A stretch of DNA of 34,415 nt from Bacteroidales bacterium. Lineage in GTDB: Bacteria > Bacteroidota > Bacteroidia > Bacteroidales > F082. The stretch is taken from positions 1 to 34,415 of the forward strand of contig JAGCFU010000012.1 of NCBI GenBank assembly GCA_017649945.1, given 5' to 3'. Below, one piece after another: positions 8,472 through 15,893 of the stretch. The translations under genes and the position numbers were made by a program. Position 1 is the first letter of the stretch. Each line of letters opens with the position of its first letter. Below the pieces are notes generated by a model that was given only the letters and a program-made list of their open reading frames with translations, had not been told where the DNA came from and did no database searches.

Positions 8472-10286
8472 ATGAAGAGGATCGGTTTTATAGTATTGTT
8501 TTTAATGACGGCATTCGCGTTGAAAGCGCAAGACGACGTCAGTTTTAAGGTAATTTGCAAGAAACAAGTGTCTGTCGGTGAGCAGTTTCAGGTATCATAC
8601 GAGTTGAATAGTGACGGAAAGAATTTCGAGTCTCCTAATTTCAATAATTTCGAGATTGTGGGCGGTCCGTTTTCTTCGTCAAGTTCAAGCGTACAAATCA
8701 TCAATGGCTCAGTGACCAAGACCAACACTCATACATATTCATTCTACCTCAAAGCCATAAAAGAAGGAAATTTCACCATACCGGCAGCAACAATCACTGT
8801 AAACAAACAAAAAGTCAAGAGTACCACAGCGGAAATCTTGGTGACAAAGAACTCCAGCACTTCCGGCAGCAGCAACTCAGGAGCCGTATCCAATGCAAAA
8901 GACGTTTTCCTTGAAGCTACCACAAACAAAAAAAGTGCATATCTTGGCGAGCAACTGATACTGACATACAAGATTTACTACACCGTCCCGATTCTCAGTC
9001 CAAGTATCTCCAAAGCCCCGTCATATTCAGGTTTCTGGACAAAAGACATCTCCGATAACAACGGTGTTCTGCAGCAATCGTCAATAATCCGCAACAATCA
9101 GGAATACCATGTCGCCACAGTGCAGGAAATAGTGTTGATACCACAAAAATCCGGCACCTTGACAATAGACCCGCTCAATATCAGCTGCATAGCGCAGATA
9201 AAACAAGAAAGACAACAGCAACGCGGTTACGATCCGTTCGAGAATTTCTTCGGCGACATCATGGGCTCGTCATACACCAACGTTAAGAAGGAACTGATAT
9301 CTCAACCTATTGACATTGAGGTTAAACCGTTGCCGGCAAAAGACAAGCCCGCAAGTTTCAAAGGAGCTGTCGGACAGTTCACATACACCTCAAAAATCGA
9401 CAAGACCGAGATGAAGTCAAACGATGCCTTCACCATCACGTATACCGTCTCAGGCAAAGGAAACATCGACCTTCTTGAGCTTCCGAGGCCCAACTTCCCT
9501 CCTGATTTTGAAGTTTACGATCCTAAAATCACCACAAACACGAAAAACAACTCATTCGGTTTAAGCGGTTCAAAGAAAGCAGAATACGTCGTTATTCCAA
9601 GAGTTTCCGGTGATTTCACGCTCAACCCGACAGAGTTCTCATATTTCGACCCGACGAAAAACAAATACGTCGTTCTGGAATCAGACAAATACGAGCTAAA
9701 AGTTGCAAGAAGCGCCAACGAAGGCAGCAGTGGCATCATTTACGCCGGTGGTCAGGAAGCTATTAAGATCGTGGGCAACGACATCAACCACATCATGTCT
9801 GACGGAAAGTTACAGAAAAGAGGAGCGTTACTGTTCGCATCGCCACTTTATTTCATCATAATCATAGTGCTGATTGCTGTTTTTGCCATAGCACTGGTCA
9901 TCAACAAGAGAATCAACAAATTCAACCAAAACAAGGTTCTCGTTAGAAATAGAAAAGCGACAAAAATCGCCAAGAAGCGCTTAAACAACGCTTATAATTA
10001 CCTAAAAATCAAGGATCAGGGACATTTTTACGAAGAATTCTCGCAAGCATTGTGGGGATACATCTCCGACAAGTTGAACATCTCACGCTCGCAATTATCT
10101 ATGGACACAGTGAAAGAGATGATGGAAAGCAAAAATGTTCCGGAAGATATCACCAACGAATTCATCGATTCGTTAAATAGCTGTGAATTCGCCAGATTCG
10201 CACCGGGAGACCCCGACAAAAAGATGGAGGATTTATACGAGAAAGGATTGGAAGTTATTACAAAAGCAGAAAAGAATTTAAATTAG
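8472..10286 (+). CDS. batD: BatD, oxygen-tolerance family membrane protein
   Basis: A large membrane-anchored protein of the BatD family. It has a signal peptide (residues 1-19, ending LKAQ), about 430 residues of periplasmic Ig-like beta domains, one transmembrane helix at about 452-478 and a basic, helical cytosolic tail to residue 604. The stretches VGEQFQVSYEL, GPFSSSSSS and LGEQLILTYKIYY are typical of BatD domains. It lies 21 bp after batC and 7 bp before batE. The family was named from an oxygen-tolerance phenotype of the bat locus in Bacteroides fragilis, but the molecular role is not settled. Confidence 0.93.
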   Translation: MKRIGFIVLFLMTAFALKAQDDVSFKVICKKQVSVGEQFQVSYELNSDGKNFESPNFNNFEIVGGPFSSSSSSVQIINGSVTKTNTHTYSFYLKAIKEGNFTIPAATITVNKQKVKSTTAEILVTKNSSTSGSSNSGAVSNAKDVFLEATTNKKSAYLGEQLILTYKIYYTVPILSPSISKAPSYSGFWTKDISDNNGVLQQSSIIRNNQEYHVATVQEIVLIPQKSGTLTIDPLNISCIAQIKQERQQQRGYDPFENFFGDIMGSSYTNVKKELISQPIDIEVKPLPAKDKPASFKGAVGQFTYTSKIDKTEMKSNDAFTITYTVSGKGNIDLLELPRPNFPPDFEVYDPKITTNTKNNSFGLSGSKKAEYVVIPRVSGDFTLNPTEFSYFDPTKNKYVVLESDKYELKVARSANEGSSGIIYAGGQEAIKIVGNDINHIMSDGKLQKRGALLFASPLYFIIIIVLIAVFAIALVINKRINKFNQNKVLVRNRKATKIAKKRLNNAYNYLKIKDQGHFYEEFSQALWGYISDKLNISRSQLSMDTVKEMMESKNVPEDITNEFIDSLNSCEFARFAPGDPDKKMEDLYEKGLEVITKAEKNLN

Positions 10287-10293
10287 ATAATAG

Positions 10294-11052
10294 ATGAAAA
10301 GGATATATTTGTTGGTTTTCATGATGGTTGCAGCCATAGGTTTAAAGGCACAAACCATTCAGAATCAGGAGTTTACAAAGGCTAATTTTTATTATAACGA
10401 AAGCCGCTACGACACAGCGTTGGTTATCTATGAAAAGATACTGAATGAAGGCTATGTGTCGGTGCCATTATTATATAATATAGGTAACACCTACTTCAAA
10501 TTGAGGAATTATCCGATGGCCATTCTCCATTATGAGAAGGCGTTGAAGATTGACCCGACCAACGAAGACACAAGGCATAATCTTGCTATAGCCAATGCAC
10601 TTATCACCGACAAGATTGAGCCGATGCCGGTCTTTTTCCTGACAAAATGGTGGAGAAGCACAGGTAACCTCATGTCGGCCAACGGTTGGACGAAAACGTC
10701 ATTGGAACTGTTTGGTTTACTTCTGGTTTTGGTGTTCCTTTATATCACGGCACGTACCAAAGGAGTCAGGAAAACGACGTTTTTCTCGAGCATTATAGTT
10801 TTGATTTTATTAGTTTGCAGCAGCATTTTCTCCTATCAGAAGCATAAATACCTCAACGAGCGCAACGAAGCCATTGTGATGACCCCTACCATCACCGTGA
10901 AAAGCTCGCCATCAGCGTCAGGAGTCGACCTTTTTGTCCTTCATGAAGGCTCAAAAGTGGAAATCATTGACAATGCCGACAAGTGGGATAAGATAAAAAT
11001 CGCCGATGGCAGCGTCGGTTGGATGCCTTCTACAGCGTCAATTAAGTATTAA
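10294..11052 (+). CDS. batE: BatE, TPR and SH3-like membrane protein
   Basis: The last gene of the bat operon. A signal peptide (1-19) is followed by TPR repeats (about 25-110, with YNIGNTYFKLRNYPMAILHYEKALKIDP-like units). Two transmembrane helices come at about 137-153 and 163-181, and a bacterial SH3-like domain at about 192-252 with the usual VKSSPSASG start and a GWMP end. The mix of protein-binding TPR and SH3-like domains fits a periplasmic or inner-membrane scaffold. An AT-rich inverted repeat that could terminate the operon lies 39 bp downstream. Confidence 0.92.
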   Translation: MKRIYLLVFMMVAAIGLKAQTIQNQEFTKANFYYNESRYDTALVIYEKILNEGYVSVPLLYNIGNTYFKLRNYPMAILHYEKALKIDPTNEDTRHNLAIANALITDKIEPMPVFFLTKWWRSTGNLMSANGWTKTSLELFGLLLVLVFLYITARTKGVRKTTFFSSIIVLILLVCSSIFSYQKHKYLNERNEAIVMTPTITVKSSPSASGVDLFVLHEGSKVEIIDNADKWDKIKIADGSVGWMPSTASIKY

Positions 11053-11090
11053 TTTTTTAGTCTTAACCGTTGATAATCTGCACTTTAGTG

Positions 11091-11126
11091 TTTTAGGAGA
11101 AAAAATATTTTAATTTTTTCCTAAAA
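11091..11126 (+). terminator. Possible Rho-independent terminator of the bat operon
   Basis: TTTTAGG (11091-11097) pairs with CCTAAAA (11120-11126), and inside it AAAAAA (11100-11105) pairs with TTTTTT (11114-11119), leaving a two-base bulge. The stem has only two G-C pairs, and the T-rich tract after it is short, so termination may be weak. The next promoter starts four bases downstream. Confidence 0.4.
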
Positions 11127-11129
11127 TAT

Positions 11130-11161
11130 TTTGTGTGGTTCAAAAAAATGTTGTATTTTTG
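11130..11161 (+). promoter_or_regulatory. Bacteroidota-type promoter for the T9SS BNR-like protein
   Basis: The -33 box TTTG (11130-11133) and the -7 box TATTTTTG (11154-11161) are separated by 20 bp. Both fit the consensus exactly. It sits directly behind the possible bat terminator and gives a leader of about 30-50 bases before the start codon. Confidence 0.65.
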
Positions 11162-11214
11162 AACCCTAAAAATTGTGCAACAACACATAGAAATTAATGT
11201 CTAAATTACGTGAT

Positions 11215-14200
11215 ATGAAAAAAAGATTTTTACCGTTAAGTATGCTTTTGATAACCATGGTGTTAGCTCAAGCAAGTTTCGTGGCTAATGCTGCTGGAAT
11301 CCAAGGAAAATACAATCCGAGGACTGCTTCAAAAGCTACAATTTCTTCATTTATGAAGAGCATTCGCGCAAATCAAGAGACCGGTTTGATTGATCCAGCC
11401 GATTTAATCGCTGCTCAAAAAGCTGTTCAAACAACAAAAGACGACGAATTGAACTGGAAGTATGCAGGTCCGGACAATTTCGGCGGATTGACAAGAGCCG
11501 TTGTTTACGACAAGAACGGCGATGTCGTAATCGGAACAATAGGTGGTGACATCTACAAGACCGAGAATGATGGTATCACATTCAGGAAGATCGCAAGCAT
11601 CGGCTACCCTATCAGCTGCATGATTATGAATTCAAACGGCGACATCTTCATCGGTACTGGCGACGGTCGTGAAGCCCACAATCTCAACGGTCTGGCAGAG
11701 CTCGGCTTTGAGACAAGCTTCATCGGCAACGGTATTTACAAGATGTCCGGCAGCAATATCAACAAGATTCCAGCCACATCAGATTGGCTGTTTGTCAACG
11801 AGATGGCTATTGCCGACGGCAAAATTTACGCTGCAACAGAAAACGGTCTCATGGTGAGCACCGATGAAACAGGTACAGCATGGGAAGCCACAACATTGAC
11901 ATCAGCTGTTAGAAGCGTCAAGGCAAACAACAACGGTGACGTTCTCGCTGCATGTATGTTCGACGGCAAGAAGATTTACAAAATAACCAATATCACCGAT
12001 ACAGTATTCAGCACAGTATCGAATGTGTATCTTAAGAAAGTTAACGGTGAGTTCACACAAATCACCGGAACAGCAGCTTTCCCTTACACTACCTTGAAAC
12101 CAAACAGCGACTCAACCAACTGGACATCAAGTGACTCTCTTAGAGATTACAACCAGAAGATTATTGCAGTGTCACCGACCAACCCGGATTACATGTACAT
12201 TGCATGCCTCGCAGGAACAATCGAAAATTATTCAACAGGCGACTTCTTCTTCACACAGGATGGTGGTGAAAGCTGGAATTTGGCAATGGCCGGATCATCA
12301 TTATACAATATCTTCGGCAGCGATGCCAACCACGAAGGAATGATGGTTGTTTATCCTGACAACCCGAGAAGACTCCTCGTCGGTTCAGACAATCTCTGGT
12401 CATTAATTGACGCTACTGAAACAGGCGTTTTCAGACCACAGGAAGTTTCTGATTATTTCGTAGATGAATATACAGCAATCGCTTGGAACCGTTATCTCTA
12501 TCTCCACCAAGGTATTCAGAACATAGTGTTCAACCCATCAAATCCAAACGAATTCTTCGTTGGAACTAACGGTGGTGTATTCAAAGGTTTATACAAAGCC
12601 GGCGTCTATTCATACAGAAGCAGCAACCGCTATTTCATCAGCGATGACGAGCACTGCTCAGCAACACGCGTCATGAATGTCGGTATCGGTGGCGGCACAA
12701 AGATATTAGCAGCAAGCCTTGACCACGGCACTATCAAAATCGTAGGTAACGCCAATATTAACAATGTGACAACAGGTGAAATTGCATTCCCACACATCAC
12801 AAACAACAGTTATGTATCAAGCTACTTCACAAAATCATATGCTGGCGGTCCTTGCGCTATCTCAACAATCAATCCTAAAATGTTATTCATCTCTGCAACA
12901 GGTAACCTTTCAACACCTATATATAGAACAGAGACAGATGCTGAAGACTTTGATCAGAACTTTGAAGGTGGCGGTGACGATCCTGTCGTTACAAATGCCA
13001 ATGCATTCAGAACACCTATAGTGTTGTTTGAGAACTACAATGATGCAAACAATCCTATTGATACCATTTATGCACCTATCAGAACTGTCAAGCACAAAGG
13101 TGATACAGTTTTCGCATACAGTATCCAATCAGGATATCCTATTGACCACATCATCACTGAAGAACCGGCACACGATCCAGAGCATCAGGATGAAGAAGGC
13201 AATTATGTTTGGATTCCAGGTGACACAATCCGTGGCATCCACGACCCAATCAGCACATTATACCTCTGCGGTGTTGAAGGCACACTTTACATGACAAGAG
13301 ACGCTCTCATCTTCAACAAAGCTACAGAATGGTTAGAGGCTGCAACTATCGACGGTCTCCCAACCTCAATAGCAGTCAGCAACGACGGTGATATGGCGTT
13401 TGTCGGAACAGCTGAAGGTAAACTTTACAAAGTTACAGGTTTGGCAACAACATTCAGCGAAGACGATTTGGCTAACCTGACATGCACTGTTGTGTACGAG
13501 TTCACAGACCGTAACATCACAAGCGTTTCAGTCGACCCGAGAAACAAGAGCAAAGTTGTCGTCACATTAGGCAACTATGGCAATGACGCATACGTTTATG
13601 TTTCAGAATACGCCGGCGCCGCATTCGTTTCAATCCAAGGCACACTTCCTAAAGCTCCTGTCTATTCAAGCTTGATTGAAAAGACTACAGGTACAATCTT
13701 AGTAGGTACAGAAACAGGTATCTATGAGCGCAAGAACGGTGCATGGAGAAAGACTGGCAACATGTCAAGCCCTGTCATGGAAATCAAACAGGCTCTTGTG
13801 GCAAATCACGACACAAAGATTGACGTTCTCTATGACGAAGTCGGTGACACAACACATGTAACATATCCAGGTGTCTTCAACGAGGGTATGATTTATGCCG
13901 CCACATACGGCGAAGGTATCGTCTATTGTGACACATACGCTGTCATCCAGCCAAATGAAAACAACACAACCAACGATGACAATAACGTCACAGTCAATGA
14001 GGAAGAAATGTTGAACGTTTATCCTAACCCTGTTAAGGATTACGCACAAATCAACATCAACCTTGACAACGACGCAACAGTCAGTTACGTGATTTACGAC
14101 CTCGCAGGCCGTCTGATCACTAACGAAGACCTCGGAACATACGTAAAAGGCATGCACACTCTGAACATCAATACAAATGAACTTACAACAGGTTCATACA

Positions 14201-14256
14201 TCATCCGCATCAAAGCAGGTGACAAGACAGAAACAAGCAAGTTCTTAGTGTACTAA
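11215..14256 (+). CDS. T9SS-exported BNR/propeller-like surface protein
   Basis: A large secreted protein of about 1013 residues. A signal peptide (MKKRFLPLSM through VANAA) opens it. The middle consists of repeated short beta units with the feel of BNR or sortilin-type propellers: GGDIYKTENDGITFRKIAS, TQDGGESWNLAMAG, FVGTNGGVFKG, GTETGIYERKNG. The last 80 or so residues are a type A T9SS sorting domain with NVYPNP, IYDLAGR, GMHTLNINTNELTTGSYIIRI and a basic end. It is therefore predicted to cross the outer membrane by the Por system and be attached or released after cleavage of that domain. No catalytic motif is visible. An upstream ATG at 11197 would add six residues. Confidence 0.88.
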   Translation: MKKRFLPLSMLLITMVLAQASFVANAAGIQGKYNPRTASKATISSFMKSIRANQETGLIDPADLIAAQKAVQTTKDDELNWKYAGPDNFGGLTRAVVYDKNGDVVIGTIGGDIYKTENDGITFRKIASIGYPISCMIMNSNGDIFIGTGDGREAHNLNGLAELGFETSFIGNGIYKMSGSNINKIPATSDWLFVNEMAIADGKIYAATENGLMVSTDETGTAWEATTLTSAVRSVKANNNGDVLAACMFDGKKIYKITNITDTVFSTVSNVYLKKVNGEFTQITGTAAFPYTTLKPNSDSTNWTSSDSLRDYNQKIIAVSPTNPDYMYIACLAGTIENYSTGDFFFTQDGGESWNLAMAGSSLYNIFGSDANHEGMMVVYPDNPRRLLVGSDNLWSLIDATETGVFRPQEVSDYFVDEYTAIAWNRYLYLHQGIQNIVFNPSNPNEFFVGTNGGVFKGLYKAGVYSYRSSNRYFISDDEHCSATRVMNVGIGGGTKILAASLDHGTIKIVGNANINNVTTGEIAFPHITNNSYVSSYFTKSYAGGPCAISTINPKMLFISATGNLSTPIYRTETDAEDFDQNFEGGGDDPVVTNANAFRTPIVLFENYNDANNPIDTIYAPIRTVKHKGDTVFAYSIQSGYPIDHIITEEPAHDPEHQDEEGNYVWIPGDTIRGIHDPISTLYLCGVEGTLYMTRDALIFNKATEWLEAATIDGLPTSIAVSNDGDMAFVGTAEGKLYKVTGLATTFSEDDLANLTCTVVYEFTDRNITSVSVDPRNKSKVVVTLGNYGNDAYVYVSEYAGAAFVSIQGTLPKAPVYSSLIEKTTGTILVGTETGIYERKNGAWRKTGNMSSPVMEIKQALVANHDTKIDVLYDEVGDTTHVTYPGVFNEGMIYAATYGEGIVYCDTYAVIQPNENNTTNDDNNVTVNEEEMLNVYPNPVKDYAQININLDNDATVSYVIYDLAGRLITNEDLGTYVKGMHTLNINTNELTTGSYIIRIKAGDKTETSKFLVY

Positions 14257-14270
14257 TAACGATAAAAATC

Positions 14271-14310
14271 AAAAGAGAGAGGCTCCCGATGGGAGCCTCT
14301 CTCTTTTTTT
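14271..14310. terminator. Strong bidirectional terminator
   Basis: A perfect 17-bp inverted repeat (14271-14287 and 14291-14307) surrounds a 3-base loop. The stem contains GAGAGAGGCTCCC and is followed on the plus strand by a T run. On the minus strand its other end is also T-rich (the complement of AAAATC and AAAAA). It lies between two convergent genes, so it probably stops transcription from both sides. Confidence 0.93.
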
Positions 14311-14327
14311 ATTAAAAATAAAAATTT

Positions 14328-14459
14328 TTAATACACGTTTTCCCTCTGATACTGCTGATATTCGCCGTATGCCGGGCACGACTTAGACGATGAGCTGCAT
14401 GCTGAAAACAACACTCCGAAAGCAAAAGCCACCGCCAAAAACAATGCTATTTTCTTCAT
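14328..14459 (-). CDS. Small lipoprotein, 43 residues
   Basis: The ATG at 14459 opens a textbook lipoprotein signal: MKKIALFLAVAFAFGVLFSAC, with lipobox FSAC and the lipidated Cys at residue 21. The mature part has about 23 residues: a Ser run, KSCPAYGEYQQYQ and a short tail. The Cys-Pro-Ala-Tyr element recalls small lipoproteins I have seen in other Bacteroidota, but I cannot name a family. An upstream extension to 14525 is unlikely, since the signal peptide fits the later start. It is convergent with the T9SS gene and divergent from ung. Function unknown. Confidence 0.72.
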   Translation of the reverse strand: MKKIALFLAVAFAFGVLFSACSSSSKSCPAYGEYQQYQRENVY

Positions 14460-14480
14460 ATATACTATTATTAATTTCAG

Positions 14481-14512
14481 TTTACAAAGAAACGATTTTT
14501 TTTCTAATTTTG
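14481..14512 (+). promoter_or_regulatory. Probable ung promoter
   Basis: TAATTTTG (14505-14512) is a full match to the -7 consensus. The -33 position 20 bp upstream reads TTTA (14481-14484), one base off TTTG. The ung ATG follows 28 bp later. Confidence 0.45.
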
Positions 14513-14540
14513 TACACGAAAACAAATAAAAATTTTCATC

Positions 14541-15230
14541 ATGGTAGAAATCAGGAAACCGGACATCGAAAAAGGGTGGTATGACGCTCTGCGACAGGAG
14601 TTTGAATCACCGTATTTCGCGGGCATCAAAACGTTTCTGATAGAAGAAAAACGCAAATATGTGGTTTATCCGCCGTCACCTTTGATTTTTAACGCGTTCA
14701 ACCGCACGCCTTTCGACAAGGTAAAGGTAGTGATTTTGGGTCAGGACCCGTATCATGGCGTGGGTCAAGCACACGGTTTGGCGTTCTCCGTTCCTGACGG
14801 TATACAGCCGCCGCCGAGTCTGCAAAACATCTTCAAGGAACTGCACACCGACCTCGGGATGCCAATTCCAAGAAGCGGGAACCTCGAACGCTGGGCTGAT
14901 GAAGGAGTGCTCCTTTTAAACGCGTCGCTCACTGTCAGAGCTAACCTCGCAGCATCGCACGCTCGCATCGGATGGCAACAGTTCACCGACGCAGCAATAC
15001 GCGCACTCTCGGAGAAAAAGGAACATTTAGTGTTTCTGCTTTGGGGCAACTACGCCATAGCAAAGGAAGGCCTCATAGACCACAGCAAACACCTGATACT
15101 GAAAACAGTGCACCCTTCCCCACTATCAGCAAGCCGCGGATTCTTCGGTTGCCGTCATTTCTCACAAGCAAACCAATACCTTATTAATAATAATATAGAA
15201 CCGATTAAATGGGATGTGATTTTAGGATAA
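14541..15230 (+). CDS. ung: Uracil-DNA glycosylase
   Basis: Family 1 uracil-DNA glycosylase, which removes uracil from DNA to begin base-excision repair. The water-activating motif [16 protein letters not shown] (residues about 62-77) contains the catalytic Asp. The LLWGNYA stretch and the DNA-intercalation motif [11 protein letters not shown] with the catalytic His are both complete. The length of 229 residues is normal. The following rdgB gene starts within 12 bp of the stop, so the two are probably co-transcribed as a nucleotide and DNA house-cleaning pair. Confidence 0.96.
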   Translation: MVEIRKPDIEKGWYDALRQEFESPYFAGIKTFLIEEKRKYVVYPPSPLIFNAFNRTPFDKVKVVILGQDPYHGVGQAHGLAFSVPDGIQPPPSLQNIFKELHTDLGMPIPRSGNLERWADEGVLLLNASLTVRANLAASHARIGWQQFTDAAIRALSEKKEHLVFLLWGNYAIAKEGLIDHSKHLILKTVHPSPLSASRGFFGCRHFSQANQYLINNNIEPIKWDVILG

Positions 15231-15241
15231 GAAAGGAGAAG

Positions 15242-15277
15242 ATGGATAAGATGGAGAAGATGGATAAGATGGATAAG
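15242..15277 (+). repeat. Four tandem 9-bp units, each with an in-frame ATG
   Basis: Units ATGGATAAG, ATGGAGAAG, ATGGATAAG, ATGGATAAG follow each other at the start of rdgB. Copy 2 differs by one base. Each unit codes Met-Asp/Glu-Lys, so gain or loss of units keeps the frame. Confidence 0.9.
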
Positions 15278-15841
15278 ATTGTTTTTGCGACGCATAACAA
15301 AAATAAATTAGAAGAGATTCGTAATATTTTAACAAACTACGAAGTCGTGGGACTACGTGACATCGGATGTGAGACCGACATTGTTGAAGATTCCGACACC
15401 CTGCAGGGCAACGCAAAAATCAAAGCGGATTTCGTCACAAATAATTATCATCTCGATTGTTTTGCCGACGACACCGGATTGGAAGTCGAGGCATTGAATG
15501 GCGCTCCAGGAGTGTATTCAGCAAGATATGCAGGCGAAGGCTGCTCGTATCATGATAACGTGGTTAAAATGCTTGAAGCCATGAAAGGCATCACGAACAG
15601 AAAAGCCCGTTTCAGAACAGTTATCGCATTGAATCTCAATGGAAAACAGTATTTCTTTGAAGGTATCGTAAACGGAAAGATTTTGGAAGAAGAACATGGC
15701 GATGGCGGTTTCGGCTACGACCCTATTTTCCAACCCGACGGATATGATGAGACCTTTGCGGAAATGCCGATGGATATCAAAAACAAAATCTCTCACAGAG
15801 GACAAGCTGTACAAAAACTCGTAGAATTTTTGCAGTTATAA
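15242..15841 (+). CDS. rdgB: RdgB/HAM1 family dITP/XTP pyrophosphatase
   Basis: Hydrolyses dITP, dXTP and ITP to monophosphates. The family opening [16 protein letters not shown] is followed by [25 protein letters not shown] (substrate and Mg site) and GFGYDPIF, then SHRGQA. The family usually starts one residue or so before the IVFATHN strand. Here four in-frame ATGs occur 9 bp apart (15242, 15251, 15260, 15269) in a tandem repeat. An AAAGGAG sequence at 15232-15238 favours one of the first two, and 15269 would give the canonical 190-residue protein. A further ATG at 15209 lies inside ung. The end of the gene carries the -33 box of the next promoter. Confidence 0.93.
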   Translation: MDKMEKMDKMDKIVFATHNKNKLEEIRNILTNYEVVGLRDIGCETDIVEDSDTLQGNAKIKADFVTNNYHLDCFADDTGLEVEALNGAPGVYSARYAGEGCSYHDNVVKMLEAMKGITNRKARFRTVIALNLNGKQYFFEGIVNGKILEEEHGDGGFGYDPIFQPDGYDETFAEMPMDIKNKISHRGQAVQKLVEFLQL

Positions 15842-15859
15842 AAAAATATTTTTATCTTT
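15829..15859 (+). promoter_or_regulatory. Bacteroidota-type promoter for the PKD protein
   Basis: TTTG (15829-15832) and TATCTTTG (15852-15859) are separated by 19 bp, both exact consensus matches. The -33 box lies inside the last codons of rdgB. The leader to the ATG at 15894 would be about 28 bases. Confidence 0.7.
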
Positions 15860-15893
15860 GCAGATTGGATAAATCATATTAAACTTCAAAAAT

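Noticed and set aside
15209..15241. rdgB start at 15209, inside ung
   Set aside because: It adds [11 protein letters not shown], which has no counterpart in the family, and the ribosome-binding-like AAAGGAG lies downstream of it.
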